Positions 50,992 to 58,543 of a stretch of DNA of 64,000 bases are shown piece after piece. The notes beneath the pieces are model-generated. The model did not search any database. It was not told where the DNA came from and saw nothing but the letters and a program-made list of their open reading frames with translations. The stretch lies in NCBI GenBank assembly GCA_947588995.1, contig CANPZI010000001.1, forward strand, positions 124,001 to 188,000, in the 5' to 3' direction. Origin of the DNA: an uncultured Lachnospiraceae bacterium (GTDB taxonomy: Bacteria > Bacillota > Clostridia > Lachnospirales > Lachnospiraceae). Positions within the stretch are counted from its first letter, which is position 1; every line of letters starts with the position of its first letter. A program made the translations under genes and the position numbers.

Positions 50992-51765
50992 TCATCCTCT
51001 GCCGTCGTCCGCGAACAGCGCCGTGACTTCCGCGCTGTCCGGATAATTGATCAGCACCGCCCTGTTGGGCCCCCAGAACACAAAAATACTCCCGGCGGCG
51101 GCGGCGCTCGCACCGCTGTCTATCGCGCTCCTGCAGTCCTGCAGACTTCCTGCGCCGCCGCATACGATCACCGGCACTTTCACGCAGTCAGTCACCTCGC
51201 TGATCAGCTCGCAGTCATAGCCTGTCATTGTGCCGTCGCGCATAACCGTGTTGAGAAAGATCTCGCCCGCGCCGAATTCCTCCAGCCTTTTTGCATATTC
51301 TCTCGGGCTGTACTTCGTGCTGCGCGTTCCGCCGTCCGTCCTGACAACCGTTTTGCCAAACACGTTTTTCCCGACGTCCATGGCTCCCACGATACTCTGG
51401 CTTCCATAGATTCCCGCCGCTTTCTCGATCAGGTCCGGATGCTCTATGGCCGCCGTATTGATCGAAACTTTCTCAAAGCCGATGCGGAACAATGTGCCGA
51501 TATCCTCCGTCGAGGAGACGCCGCCTCCATAGCACAAAGGCATAAAACACTGTTCCGTAATTTTTTTTAGATAGTCAAAATGCGGCCCTCTGTGTGAGCG
51601 CGTCGCATCGATATCCAGAAAAATCAGTTCATCCACTTCTTTATCGTTAAAGATTCTGACAGCATTAATCGGATCTCCGACATATACCGGCCGGCGGAAG
51701 CGAACCGTCTTGACCAGTTTCCCATGATCCAGAAGAAGGCACGGAATCAATCTGTTGTAATACAT
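50992..51765 (-). CDS. HisF-like ammonia-channel synthase for sugar amidination
   Basis: 257 residues of a (beta/alpha)8 barrel close to HisF. At the N-terminus it reads IPCLLLDHG where histidine HisF has IPCLDVKDG, so the catalytic Asp11 is Leu. The second Asp is kept in GAMDVGKN. This matches HisF paralogues in wbp/wbu loci, which pair with HisH to deliver ammonia to the WbpG-type ligase and convert an N-acetyl group to an acetamidino group. HisH precedes it with nine bases between, WbpG lies before that, and no other histidine gene is present. GAGGGA precedes the ATG. Confidence 0.88.
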   Translation of the reverse strand: MYYNRLIPCLLLDHGKLVKTVRFRRPVYVGDPINAVRIFNDKEVDELIFLDIDATRSHRGPHFDYLKKITEQCFMPLCYGGGVSSTEDIGTLFRIGFEKVSINTAAIEHPDLIEKAAGIYGSQSIVGAMDVGKNVFGKTVVRTDGGTRSTKYSPREYAKRLEEFGAGEIFLNTVMRDGTMTGYDCELISEVTDCVKVPVIVCGGAGSLQDCRSAIDSGASAAAAGSIFVFWGPNRAVLINYPDSAEVTALFADDGRG

Positions 51766-51774
51766 ATCATTCCC

Positions 51775-52386
51775 TCATTCTTTTGCAAAATTTCCGAGAA
51801 GTTCCATGCCATACCGATGACTTTTCTCCGGATGAAACTGTGTGCCCATAATATTGCCCCTGCAGACGACGGAGTCGAATCTGATGCCGTACTCGGTCAC
51901 AGCCGCCGCATCCGCACGATCCCGGCACGCCGCATAATAGGAATGGACAAAATAGTATCTCTCTTTGCCGGCAAAATTCCGAAACAGCGGCAAATCCCGC
52001 TGTACGGTGATATAATCCCAGCCCATATGGGGTATTTTTAATCCCGGGTTGTCCGGAAAGTCAAACTTCTTCACTTCACCCGGAATCCAGCCCAGTCCGG
52101 CACAGTCCCCCTCCTCACTGTATTCCAGCAGAAGCTGCATACCGAGACAAATCCCCAGAATCGGTGTCTTTTTCTCCAAAACCTGCTCGTTTAAAACATC
52201 CGCAAGTCCGCTGTCCCTGATCACCTGCATCGCCTTTTTGAAATGACCGACGCCCGGCAGAATCAGCTTGTCCGCCGCTCTTATTCGCGATATCTCCCCG
52301 GTGATCTCGCTCTCGCAGCCGAGATATTTCAGCATGTTCTGCACGGAATACAGATTTCCCATGCCATAGTCTACTATCGCGATCAT
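51775..52386 (-). CDS. HisH-like glutamine amidotransferase
   Basis: 203 residues, class I amidotransferase. GICLGMQ has nucleophile Cys80; GTQFHPEKS near residues 180-188 has the catalytic His and Glu. PHMGWD, conserved in HisH, is also present. It hydrolyses glutamine to ammonia and feeds it through the HisF-like barrel next door. In glycan loci, HisH/HisF pairs support the WbpG/WbuX ligase. It is the second gene of the operon, about 100 bases after the WbpG-like gene, and nine bases before the HisF-like gene. Confidence 0.93.
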   Translation of the reverse strand: MIAIVDYGMGNLYSVQNMLKYLGCESEITGEISRIRAADKLILPGVGHFKKAMQVIRDSGLADVLNEQVLEKKTPILGICLGMQLLLEYSEEGDCAGLGWIPGEVKKFDFPDNPGLKIPHMGWDYITVQRDLPLFRNFAGKERYYFVHSYYAACRDRADAAAVTEYGIRFDSVVCRGNIMGTQFHPEKSHRYGMELLGNFAKE

Positions 52387-52487
52387 GTTCTAAGCTCTCC
52401 ACTGTTTATGAATATGAAAATGCCACACATGAACTATATCTTCCATCAAATAAATGCAGCCAAATATGATTTTCTTCACCGCTTTTT

Positions 52488-53600
52488 TCATCCGACGCCT
52501 CCGCCAAACATTTTGGAGATTTTCCGTATCACTCCGGCCATCCAATCGTTTTCATTGTTCGGATAATCCTCATAGCGCAGCGGACGCTCTTTCATGATCC
52601 GGTCAAACTCTTCCCTGGAAATCTGCATTTTTTCTATAAAATATTCTATATCCCTCTCTATCGCTGCGGCGTCGTAGGGCGGTGTCTCGAGGACTGCCAA
52701 CGCCTCCTCACGGCTCATCTGCCCCGCCGCAATCAGGCTGGACAGGTGCATCCTGCGCTTATCATACCCGAATTTCACAGGCAATATATAGGTCTGATAG
52801 AATCTTGTATAAAAAGACTCATAATGCTTGCCGCCGTAATCACGCCACCCGTAGTTCTCCTGTAAAAATTCTTTTGCTTTTTCTTTGTCATAGGACATAT
52901 AGTCAAGAATGCTGAACCAAACAAACTTGCGCGTGAAATAGTCGTAATCCGGCCGGTCAAAATGGGGAAAACTCTTTAAGCTGCGAGAACCCTCTCCATG
53001 CATTTTGTATACGGAGCGGATGTAGCGCCAGTCGAAATGCCCCTGAGACCAGGTGCGCGGAAGAATGCTCTCCGACGCATTGTTGTAACCCATAATAATA
53101 TATTTACATTTGTACTTATGCGCCATCATACCCATCACCGGAAAGATCATGTGATCCGTAGGGATCTCACAATCCGGCGTAGACGCTCTGAAAAATGCCA
53201 GCTGCAGTGATCGGAATTCCTGCCAGTCCACCACATAGGTGTACAGATCAATCTCCAATTTTTCAAGCAGATTCTTAATATTCTGTACTGCCAGTTCGGA
53301 ATCCCATCCGTTGTCAATGTGCACCGCCAGCGGACGCAGTCCCAGTTTTTTCACCAGATACATGACATAGCAGCTGTCCACCCCGCCGCTTATGCCGACA
53401 ATACAGTCGTATTTTTTCCCCTCTCCATCCGCTTTCACTCTGGCCGCGAAAGCATCAATATCAAAACTGCGCCTCTTCTCTTCGATCTCCCGCAGTTTTC
53501 TCTCGGCATCGTGACAATGATTGCAGACTCCCTCTTCATCAAATACAATCTCTGCATCCGACGTATCCATGATACATTTGCTGCATATTTGATATTTCAT
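52488..53600 (-). CDS. wbpG: N-acetyl sugar amidotransferase, WbpG/WbuX-like
   Basis: 370 residues from the ATG at 53600, which has AGGAGA upstream; a longer frame to 53660 crosses the promoter. CSKC (6-9) and CNHC (26-29) form a zinc site, and VGISGGVDSC (68-77) is the PP-loop ATP site. This is the layout of the N-acetyl sugar amidotransferase family. It activates the carbonyl of an N-acetyl group on a UDP sugar with ATP, and ammonia from HisH/HisF converts it to acetamidino. It is first in its operon. The diamino-uronate genes downstream suggest the sugar is UDP-ManNAc3NAcA or its gluco isomer. Confidence 0.92.
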   Translation of the reverse strand: MKYQICSKCIMDTSDAEIVFDEEGVCNHCHDAERKLREIEEKRRSFDIDAFAARVKADGEGKKYDCIVGISGGVDSCYVMYLVKKLGLRPLAVHIDNGWDSELAVQNIKNLLEKLEIDLYTYVVDWQEFRSLQLAFFRASTPDCEIPTDHMIFPVMGMMAHKYKCKYIIMGYNNASESILPRTWSQGHFDWRYIRSVYKMHGEGSRSLKSFPHFDRPDYDYFTRKFVWFSILDYMSYDKEKAKEFLQENYGWRDYGGKHYESFYTRFYQTYILPVKFGYDKRRMHLSSLIAAGQMSREEALAVLETPPYDAAAIERDIEYFIEKMQISREEFDRIMKERPLRYEDYPNNENDWMAGVIRKISKMFGGGVG

Positions 53601-53636
53601 CACAACACTCTCCTCGTTCCCGCAAAAGCCTATTAT

Positions 53637-53665
53637 ATTATAGCACACTAAGCATACCAACGCAA
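53637..53665 (-). promoter_or_regulatory. Promoter of the amidino-sugar operon
   Basis: TTGCGT (53660-53665) and a perfect TATAAT (53637-53642), preceded by TGC giving a TG-n extension, are 17 bases apart on the minus strand. The -10 is about 37 bases before the ATG at 53600. It lies between the GT2 stop and the WbpG-like start and probably drives genes down to 38397. Confidence 0.75.
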
Positions 53666-53678
53666 ACGCTAAGCCGCG

Positions 53679-54587
53679 CTATCGGTACTGTCCCGATCTG
53701 CCGAACCGTCCCTTTCGGTAATCCCGTATCCCCATCCGCGTCGCCCGCACCAGCTCCGTTTTTCCCCGCAGCAGCCACAGCAGACTGCAGGCAGCGCGGT
53801 TGAGCGCATAATAAATCACAAAGAGCGGGTATCTCCCGCTCAGATGCAGCCTGCTGCACAACAGCCAGTTCCGTGCGATATAGTATGCGCACAGCGGGCT
53901 GTCCGCGCCGCGGGTGCTCGCGCCGACCTTGTGATACATGAGAGCCGTCGGGCAATAATACATACGGATTCCTTTTTCCTGCAGGCGGAAGCTGTACTCC
54001 GTGTCCTCATAATAGAGAAAAAAGCGCTCGTCCAGCACGCCGGCTTCGCGGATCACCGACATCGGCAGAAGCAGACAGCAGCCCGGCGCGAAAGCGATCT
54101 CCCGCTCCCTGTCATACTGTCCCTCATCCTCCTCATTCAGACCGATATGCCGCACTTTCCTGATCACCGGCGACATCTCTCCTCCGGCGGACCAGATACG
54201 TCTCCTGTCGTCGCTGTAACAGATCTTGGGCGCGATGACGCTTCCCGGATGCCTGTCCGCGCACGCCGTCAGTTCCCGCAGCATATCGGGGGCAAGCTCC
54301 GTATCGTTGTTGAGGAGCATCACATAATCCGCGTCCCACTCCTGCGCCCTGCGGATGCCCGCATTGTTGGCATAGGAGAAGCCGTAATTGTCATCCAGAG
54401 CGATCACTGTCACACTGTCGTCTGCTCCGTACCGCTCTTTCAGAATCCGCACGGAGTCGTCCGAAGATGCGTTGTCCGCCACTATGATCCGCAGTTCACC
54501 GGCGAACCCGTTTCCCCGGATGGATTCGATACACGCCTCATTATACAGTTTTCCGTTATAGTTCACCAGTATCACCGCCAGCTTCAT
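53679..54587 (-). CDS. GT2 rhamnosyltransferase-like
   Basis: 302 residues. AVILVNYNGKLYN, VADNASSDDSV, MLLNNDTELAPD and FFLYYEDTEYSFRLQEKG are hallmark segments of the RfbN/WbbL-type GT2 enzymes that transfer rhamnose or related deoxy sugars. The C-terminal region has a hydrophobic stretch (about 240-265) that may contact the membrane. Its ATG overlaps the stop of the GT4 gene upstream (ATGA) and it is the last gene before the promoter of the next operon. No dTDP-rhamnose genes are seen here, so the donor would come from elsewhere if it is rhamnose. Confidence 0.92.
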   Translation of the reverse strand: MKLAVILVNYNGKLYNEACIESIRGNGFAGELRIIVADNASSDDSVRILKERYGADDSVTVIALDDNYGFSYANNAGIRRAQEWDADYVMLLNNDTELAPDMLRELTACADRHPGSVIAPKICYSDDRRRIWSAGGEMSPVIRKVRHIGLNEEDEGQYDREREIAFAPGCCLLLPMSVIREAGVLDERFFLYYEDTEYSFRLQEKGIRMYYCPTALMYHKVGASTRGADSPLCAYYIARNWLLCSRLHLSGRYPLFVIYYALNRAACSLLWLLRGKTELVRATRMGIRDYRKGRFGRSGQYR

Positions 54588-55732
54588 AACGTCGTCTCAT
54601 CTCTCCTGTCCCGGCCGGCAAATGCCTCCGTCAGCACCCGGTAATATTGTTCCGTCAGCCGCATCTTATCATATGCGCCGAAATCCACCTCCGCTATCCT
54701 GTCGGCCGGCGCTTCCATCACGCGGATCCACTCATCCGCATCATAGGGATCTCTCACGTAATTGGCCTTGTGCTGCGTCACCTCGGGAATACACGTCCTG
54801 TCCGTCGTGATCACCACCGTTCCGAACAGCATGGCCTCGATGACAGGCATACCGAACCCCTCAAAGACGCTCGGAAAAAGAAAGGCTCTGCAATACTTGT
54901 ACAGTGCGTTCCGCACGTCGTCCCCGACAAAACCGGTGAGAATCACTTCCCGCTCCAGGCCCCGCTCCCTGATCCTCGTCTCCAGTTCTTCCCTGCTCTC
55001 ACCGTTCACGCCGGAGATCAGCAGTTTGTGCGGAAGAGCAAGCCCTCGCTCCCTGATCCTCTCCATCACCGTGATCAGCGTATCCAGATTCTTATGCGGG
55101 ATCAGCTGTGACACCGTATAATAGAAGCCCTCCTGACCGACGCCGTACCGCTCGGCTATGCAGGCAAAAGAGGCGATATTTTCCCGATCTACCGTGATCG
55201 GATTGTAGATCGCGGTGATCTTCTCCGGCCTGACATGGTATCGCTTCATGATATCCTCTCTGACCCAGCCGGAGATCGCTATGATATGACGTGACAGATG
55301 CGCATCAAGCCACCAGCACAATTTTGAGTAGGCAATCTCGTGAAAAGGATGATATTGCGGATAGTGGGCCGCCTGCAGATCGTGAATCGTATTGACATAG
55401 ACGACGCCGCCGTTTGTGAGCGGCCTGCAGTATACCGGCGCGAAGCATCTGCGTATTCCATGTTTTCGCAGGAAACGGTTCTGACAGAAAAACTGCCACA
55501 AAATGCGGCCCGCGATATTGGCGGACGTCACCCCCGTCTCCAAAAGTTCTATCCTCTCGTCCTGCCCGTAGTGCACAAGCGTCTCTTTATTGTCCTGCGA
55601 CACGAGCAGATACAGATGGAACGGCTCCTCAAGCTGCAGAAAGCCGTCCAGCAGATTTCTGATATAAAATTCCGTCCCGCCCACCTTTTTCGGGCGCAGC
55701 CACAACAGATCAACCGCGATATCCAGCATCAT
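54584..55732 (-). CDS. GT4 family glycosyltransferase
   Basis: 382 residues. The GT-B C-terminal half has YTVSQLIPHKNLDTLI, VILTGFVGDDV and LFPSVFEGFGMPVIEAMLFGT, the clear E-x7-E signature. The N-terminal half has RPKKVGGTEFYIRNLLDGF. It resembles the mannosyl/galactosyl GT4 enzymes such as WbaZ or WbdA-type. Soluble at the inner face. Four-base overlaps with both neighbours show tight coupling: DUF2304 upstream and the GT2 downstream. Donor sugar unknown. Confidence 0.95.
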   Translation of the reverse strand: MMLDIAVDLLWLRPKKVGGTEFYIRNLLDGFLQLEEPFHLYLLVSQDNKETLVHYGQDERIELLETGVTSANIAGRILWQFFCQNRFLRKHGIRRCFAPVYCRPLTNGGVVYVNTIHDLQAAHYPQYHPFHEIAYSKLCWWLDAHLSRHIIAISGWVREDIMKRYHVRPEKITAIYNPITVDRENIASFACIAERYGVGQEGFYYTVSQLIPHKNLDTLITVMERIRERGLALPHKLLISGVNGESREELETRIRERGLEREVILTGFVGDDVRNALYKYCRAFLFPSVFEGFGMPVIEAMLFGTVVITTDRTCIPEVTQHKANYVRDPYDADEWIRVMEAPADRIAEVDFGAYDKMRLTEQYYRVLTEAFAGRDRRDETTL

Positions 55733-56112
55733 TTCCGCTCTTCTCTCTCCCTGTCCCGCATCCGCTCTTCCAGATCCCGCACCCGCTTGTCCAGAATCGC
55801 CAGTTCCTGCGTCAGCGTCCTGATCTTGCGGTTCTGCCTGGATGCGATCGATGTCAGCGACAGCAGGATCATGATGATAAAGCCTATGGAAAAGATAAAC
55901 AGGCCGTTCATATTGTCCTGAATCCCGAACACGTGAATCACCGACATCAACAGTTCAGGAACCATCACCAGTATGCCCATAACCACACCGGCCACGAGCC
56001 ACAACAGCGTATATTTTAAGTTGAGCGCTTTTTGTTTCAAAAAATACAGGATGACGACAAAATAGCAGATCACCGCGATGATCAGGCTGACTCTCAGCGT
56101 AGCAGGTATCAT
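55729..56112 (-). CDS. DUF2304 membrane protein
   Basis: 127 residues: three hydrophobic helices (about 7-25, 33-53, 68-88) followed by a charged coiled-coil tail with heptad Leu/Ile. This is the usual DUF2304 arrangement. Such proteins nearly always neighbour a DPM-like GT2, as here (overlap of four bases), and are thought to act with it, perhaps as the flippase or membrane subunit, in the same way as GtrA. Four-base overlap with the GT4 downstream as well. Confidence 0.92.
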   Translation of the reverse strand: MIPATLRVSLIIAVICYFVVILYFLKQKALNLKYTLLWLVAGVVMGILVMVPELLMSVIHVFGIQDNMNGLFIFSIGFIIMILLSLTSIASRQNRKIRTLTQELAILDKRVRDLEERMRDREREERK

Positions 56113-56870
56113 TTTTCCGTTCCTCTCTCACTTTCCGGCGCGGCAGGCGCGTTCTTTCTCCTGCTTCTTCGCACACCGTAACTCATGCGGCACAACAATA
56201 TGGCGAGCGTCACTTTGATCATATAATAGATCGACCGCTTGAAAGTGATGGAGCTCGTCCCGCCCTCTCTGGCCCGCATCTCCACGGGAACCTCCGCGAC
56301 GCAGGCTCTGTGCATGACGGCCGACACGATCGCCTCCGGCTCCGGATAGTCCATAGGGTAATCTTTGCTGTAGATATCGATGAACATCCTGTTCACCGCC
56401 CGGTAGCCGCTGGTAACATCCATAATCTTATGTCCTGTCGTCAACAGGATCAGCCCGCTCAGGAACCCGATTCCCATTCTGCGGGTAAACGAAGACTGAA
56501 ATCCTTGCTTTTTCAGGAACCGTGAGCCGATGACTATGTCGGCTTTCCCGTCCAAAATCGGCTGAAGCACTTTGTCAAGATAGGCGATATCGTGCTGTCC
56601 GTCGCCGTCCATCTGCACGGCGATATCATAATCATTTTTGCGGGCATAGATATAGCCGGCCTGCACCGCGCCGCCGATCCCCATATTGATCGGCAGGTCC
56701 AGATAGGAGAAACTCTCCTGACGGCACAGCTTCAGCGTCTCGTCCGAAGACCCGTCGTTGACCACAAGATAATCATACTGCGGCGCCTGTTCCATCATGT
56801 GCCTGACAACACCCACAATATTTTCCGCTTCATTGTATGCAGGTATGATGACCAATACTCTAGGTTTCAT
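56109..56870 (-). CDS. DPM1-like GT2, polyprenyl-phosphate sugar synthase
   Basis: 253 residues from the ATG at 56870 (GGGAG six bases upstream); longer frames lie in the upstream gene. VLVIIPAYNEAENI opens the domain, VVNDGSSDET and QMDGDGQHD carry the nucleotide and metal motifs, and GSRFLKKQG and TSGYRAVNR are typical of dolichol-phosphate-mannose synthases. There is no C-terminal double helix, so the adjacent DUF2304 protein probably anchors it. It overlaps the preceding membrane protein by 11 bases, which likely uses the lipid-linked sugar. Confidence 0.93.
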   Translation of the reverse strand: MKPRVLVIIPAYNEAENIVGVVRHMMEQAPQYDYLVVNDGSSDETLKLCRQESFSYLDLPINMGIGGAVQAGYIYARKNDYDIAVQMDGDGQHDIAYLDKVLQPILDGKADIVIGSRFLKKQGFQSSFTRRMGIGFLSGLILLTTGHKIMDVTSGYRAVNRMFIDIYSKDYPMDYPEPEAIVSAVMHRACVAEVPVEMRAREGGTSSITFKRSIYYMIKVTLAILLCRMSYGVRRSRRKNAPAAPESERGTEK

Positions 56871-58521
56871 CCTCTTCTCCCTCACACAGCGCTCCCCTGC
56901 GGTTTTTGCCTTGTTCTCCGCGAGCGGCTCCATCGACCGCTGCCTGTCGTATTGCCGTATGTCTGCCGAAACGCGGCAGACGGCCCGCCAGACGCTCACG
57001 GATGCGCACCGCCCACAGCTGCCGCAGCAGAAGATAATACGCCATATAAAAAATCCCAAAGTTGTATACCAGATACCGCTGCTGACCGAAAAACACCAGC
57101 GATATAACCAGTATCATCACCAGATTGCCGCCGAGAACGAGCGCCATAGACTCCGCGGCGGCATCATCCGCTTTTCTGTCCGCATATCCCCATATCATCA
57201 GTGCAAGGGCCGACACATATAAGAACAGCGTCACTAAATGGCAGAGCAGATAGATCGGCGCGATCTGGAAAAACACCGTGCAGACAAACGCCTGCGGCAG
57301 CAGCATCAGCGTATGATACAAAAACCGCCCGAAATGCCGCTTCAACAGCTGCGTCCCGATCGTCCGCAAATGTTCATTGCGGATATCGCTGAAACTGTCC
57401 GACAAAATGATATCCGGATAATACTGAACATAATACTCTGACGGTACGGCAAGGCAGGTCTTGCCCACCATCCCGATGCCGCCCACGATATCGCGCCACA
57501 TCCACAGACCCTTTTGCGCATAGGCATAGCGCTGTTTCTGTGCGTCTGTCGCCCGATAGAGCTCCAGGTACAATCCCCTGACCACTTCATCCTTGAAGAG
57601 CGCCGCATCCTCCGGATCCGCCTCGTACATGCCTCTGGAAAAGACCAGACTGACATACTGGCTGGGCACAAACATTTTCTCACGCAGGTGGTCGGTATCT
57701 TCAGCGTTATATTCCACCGCGGGCAGTCCGACTTTCTCCCGCTCCAGCCCCGCGAGATACTCTTCCTGATCCAGCGGACTCTGCACAGACAGCACAAACA
57801 GGCGAAAGGCCGGAACCGCGCACAGCCTCTTGTAACTTCCGAGCAGCGCCGCCGTCACCGCCACGCCTGCCAGACCGATCGCGATACAGCCGACGCAGCC
57901 TGAGATAAAACGCGCGGCAAAACACAGTCTCCCGCCCTTTGCCCTGTTCCTGCAAATCAGATAAAGGAAGACGACGCCGCACACGCCGAACAGAATCTGC
58001 AGCTGAGAGCGAACCATGGCGAGAAGCAGCGTCATCGCCAGAGAGGCACACAGCCACCGGTACTGTTTCGTCCAGACCGTCTTTAAGAGCACGCCGCTCC
58101 ACAGATAAAAAAGCGCATAGGCAACCCCCTCCGTCAGAATCTGCTGCGTCGCCAGAGAACCCGGCATCTCCGTGGTAAAAGGCATCAGGGCCAGGGCGCA
58201 AAACAGCGCGCATTCCCAATACCGCAGAGCAAACTTCTTTTCCAGCACCCGCACAAACACCAGAATGCCAACGACCGCCAAAAGCGCCTGTTCGATAATG
58301 ACAATCTGCAGATAGGCCGCGTCGCCGAACAGGCATTGATTGCCAAAAAGAAAGAGCTGGTAGAGAGGCATGACTCCCTCCGCATACCCCACGTTCAGAT
58401 AGGAGGCGCTGTCGTCAAACAGAACCGGCGTCCGGGAGCCGACCGTCAGGAAAATCAGGAGCCCAAGCAGCGCAGACAGCCCGTAAAACAGCCTGTCCTG
58501 CCTTTTCGTATGCAATTTCAT
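56860..58521 (-). CDS. Polytopic GT-C-like membrane protein
   Basis: 553 residues from the ATG at 58521, with GGAG nine bases upstream. About eleven hydrophobic segments. The first outer loop has FDDSASYLNVGYAEGVMPLYQLF, with acidic residues as expected for a GT-C-type enzyme, and then a long loop rich in Glu/Asp between about 270 and 370. It lies between the ABC flippase and the DPM1-like GT2. A GT-C transferase using the polyprenyl sugar of the GT2 is plausible; a Wzy-like polymerase is the alternative. No family is recognised with confidence. Confidence 0.6.
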   Translation of the reverse strand: MKLHTKRQDRLFYGLSALLGLLIFLTVGSRTPVLFDDSASYLNVGYAEGVMPLYQLFLFGNQCLFGDAAYLQIVIIEQALLAVVGILVFVRVLEKKFALRYWECALFCALALMPFTTEMPGSLATQQILTEGVAYALFYLWSGVLLKTVWTKQYRWLCASLAMTLLLAMVRSQLQILFGVCGVVFLYLICRNRAKGGRLCFAARFISGCVGCIAIGLAGVAVTAALLGSYKRLCAVPAFRLFVLSVQSPLDQEEYLAGLEREKVGLPAVEYNAEDTDHLREKMFVPSQYVSLVFSRGMYEADPEDAALFKDEVVRGLYLELYRATDAQKQRYAYAQKGLWMWRDIVGGIGMVGKTCLAVPSEYYVQYYPDIILSDSFSDIRNEHLRTIGTQLLKRHFGRFLYHTLMLLPQAFVCTVFFQIAPIYLLCHLVTLFLYVSALALMIWGYADRKADDAAAESMALVLGGNLVMILVISLVFFGQQRYLVYNFGIFYMAYYLLLRQLWAVRIRERLAGRLPRFGRHTAIRQAAVDGAARGEQGKNRRGALCEGEEDET

Positions 58522-58543
58522 TCTCTCGTCTCCGTTCACGCCG

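Noticed and set aside
49115-51046. 643-residue open frame on the plus strand
   Set aside because: It is antisense to the clearly homologous 2-epimerase and GT4 genes, is low-complexity in composition and resembles no family. Similar long antisense frames at 58637-60520, 22301-23941, 9839-11308, 5265-6755, 3466-4896 and 31504-32901 were left out for the same reason.
50992-52386. Histidine biosynthesis genes hisH and hisF
   Set aside because: No other his gene is present, the HisF catalytic Asp11 is replaced by Leu, and a WbpG-like ligase lies immediately upstream.
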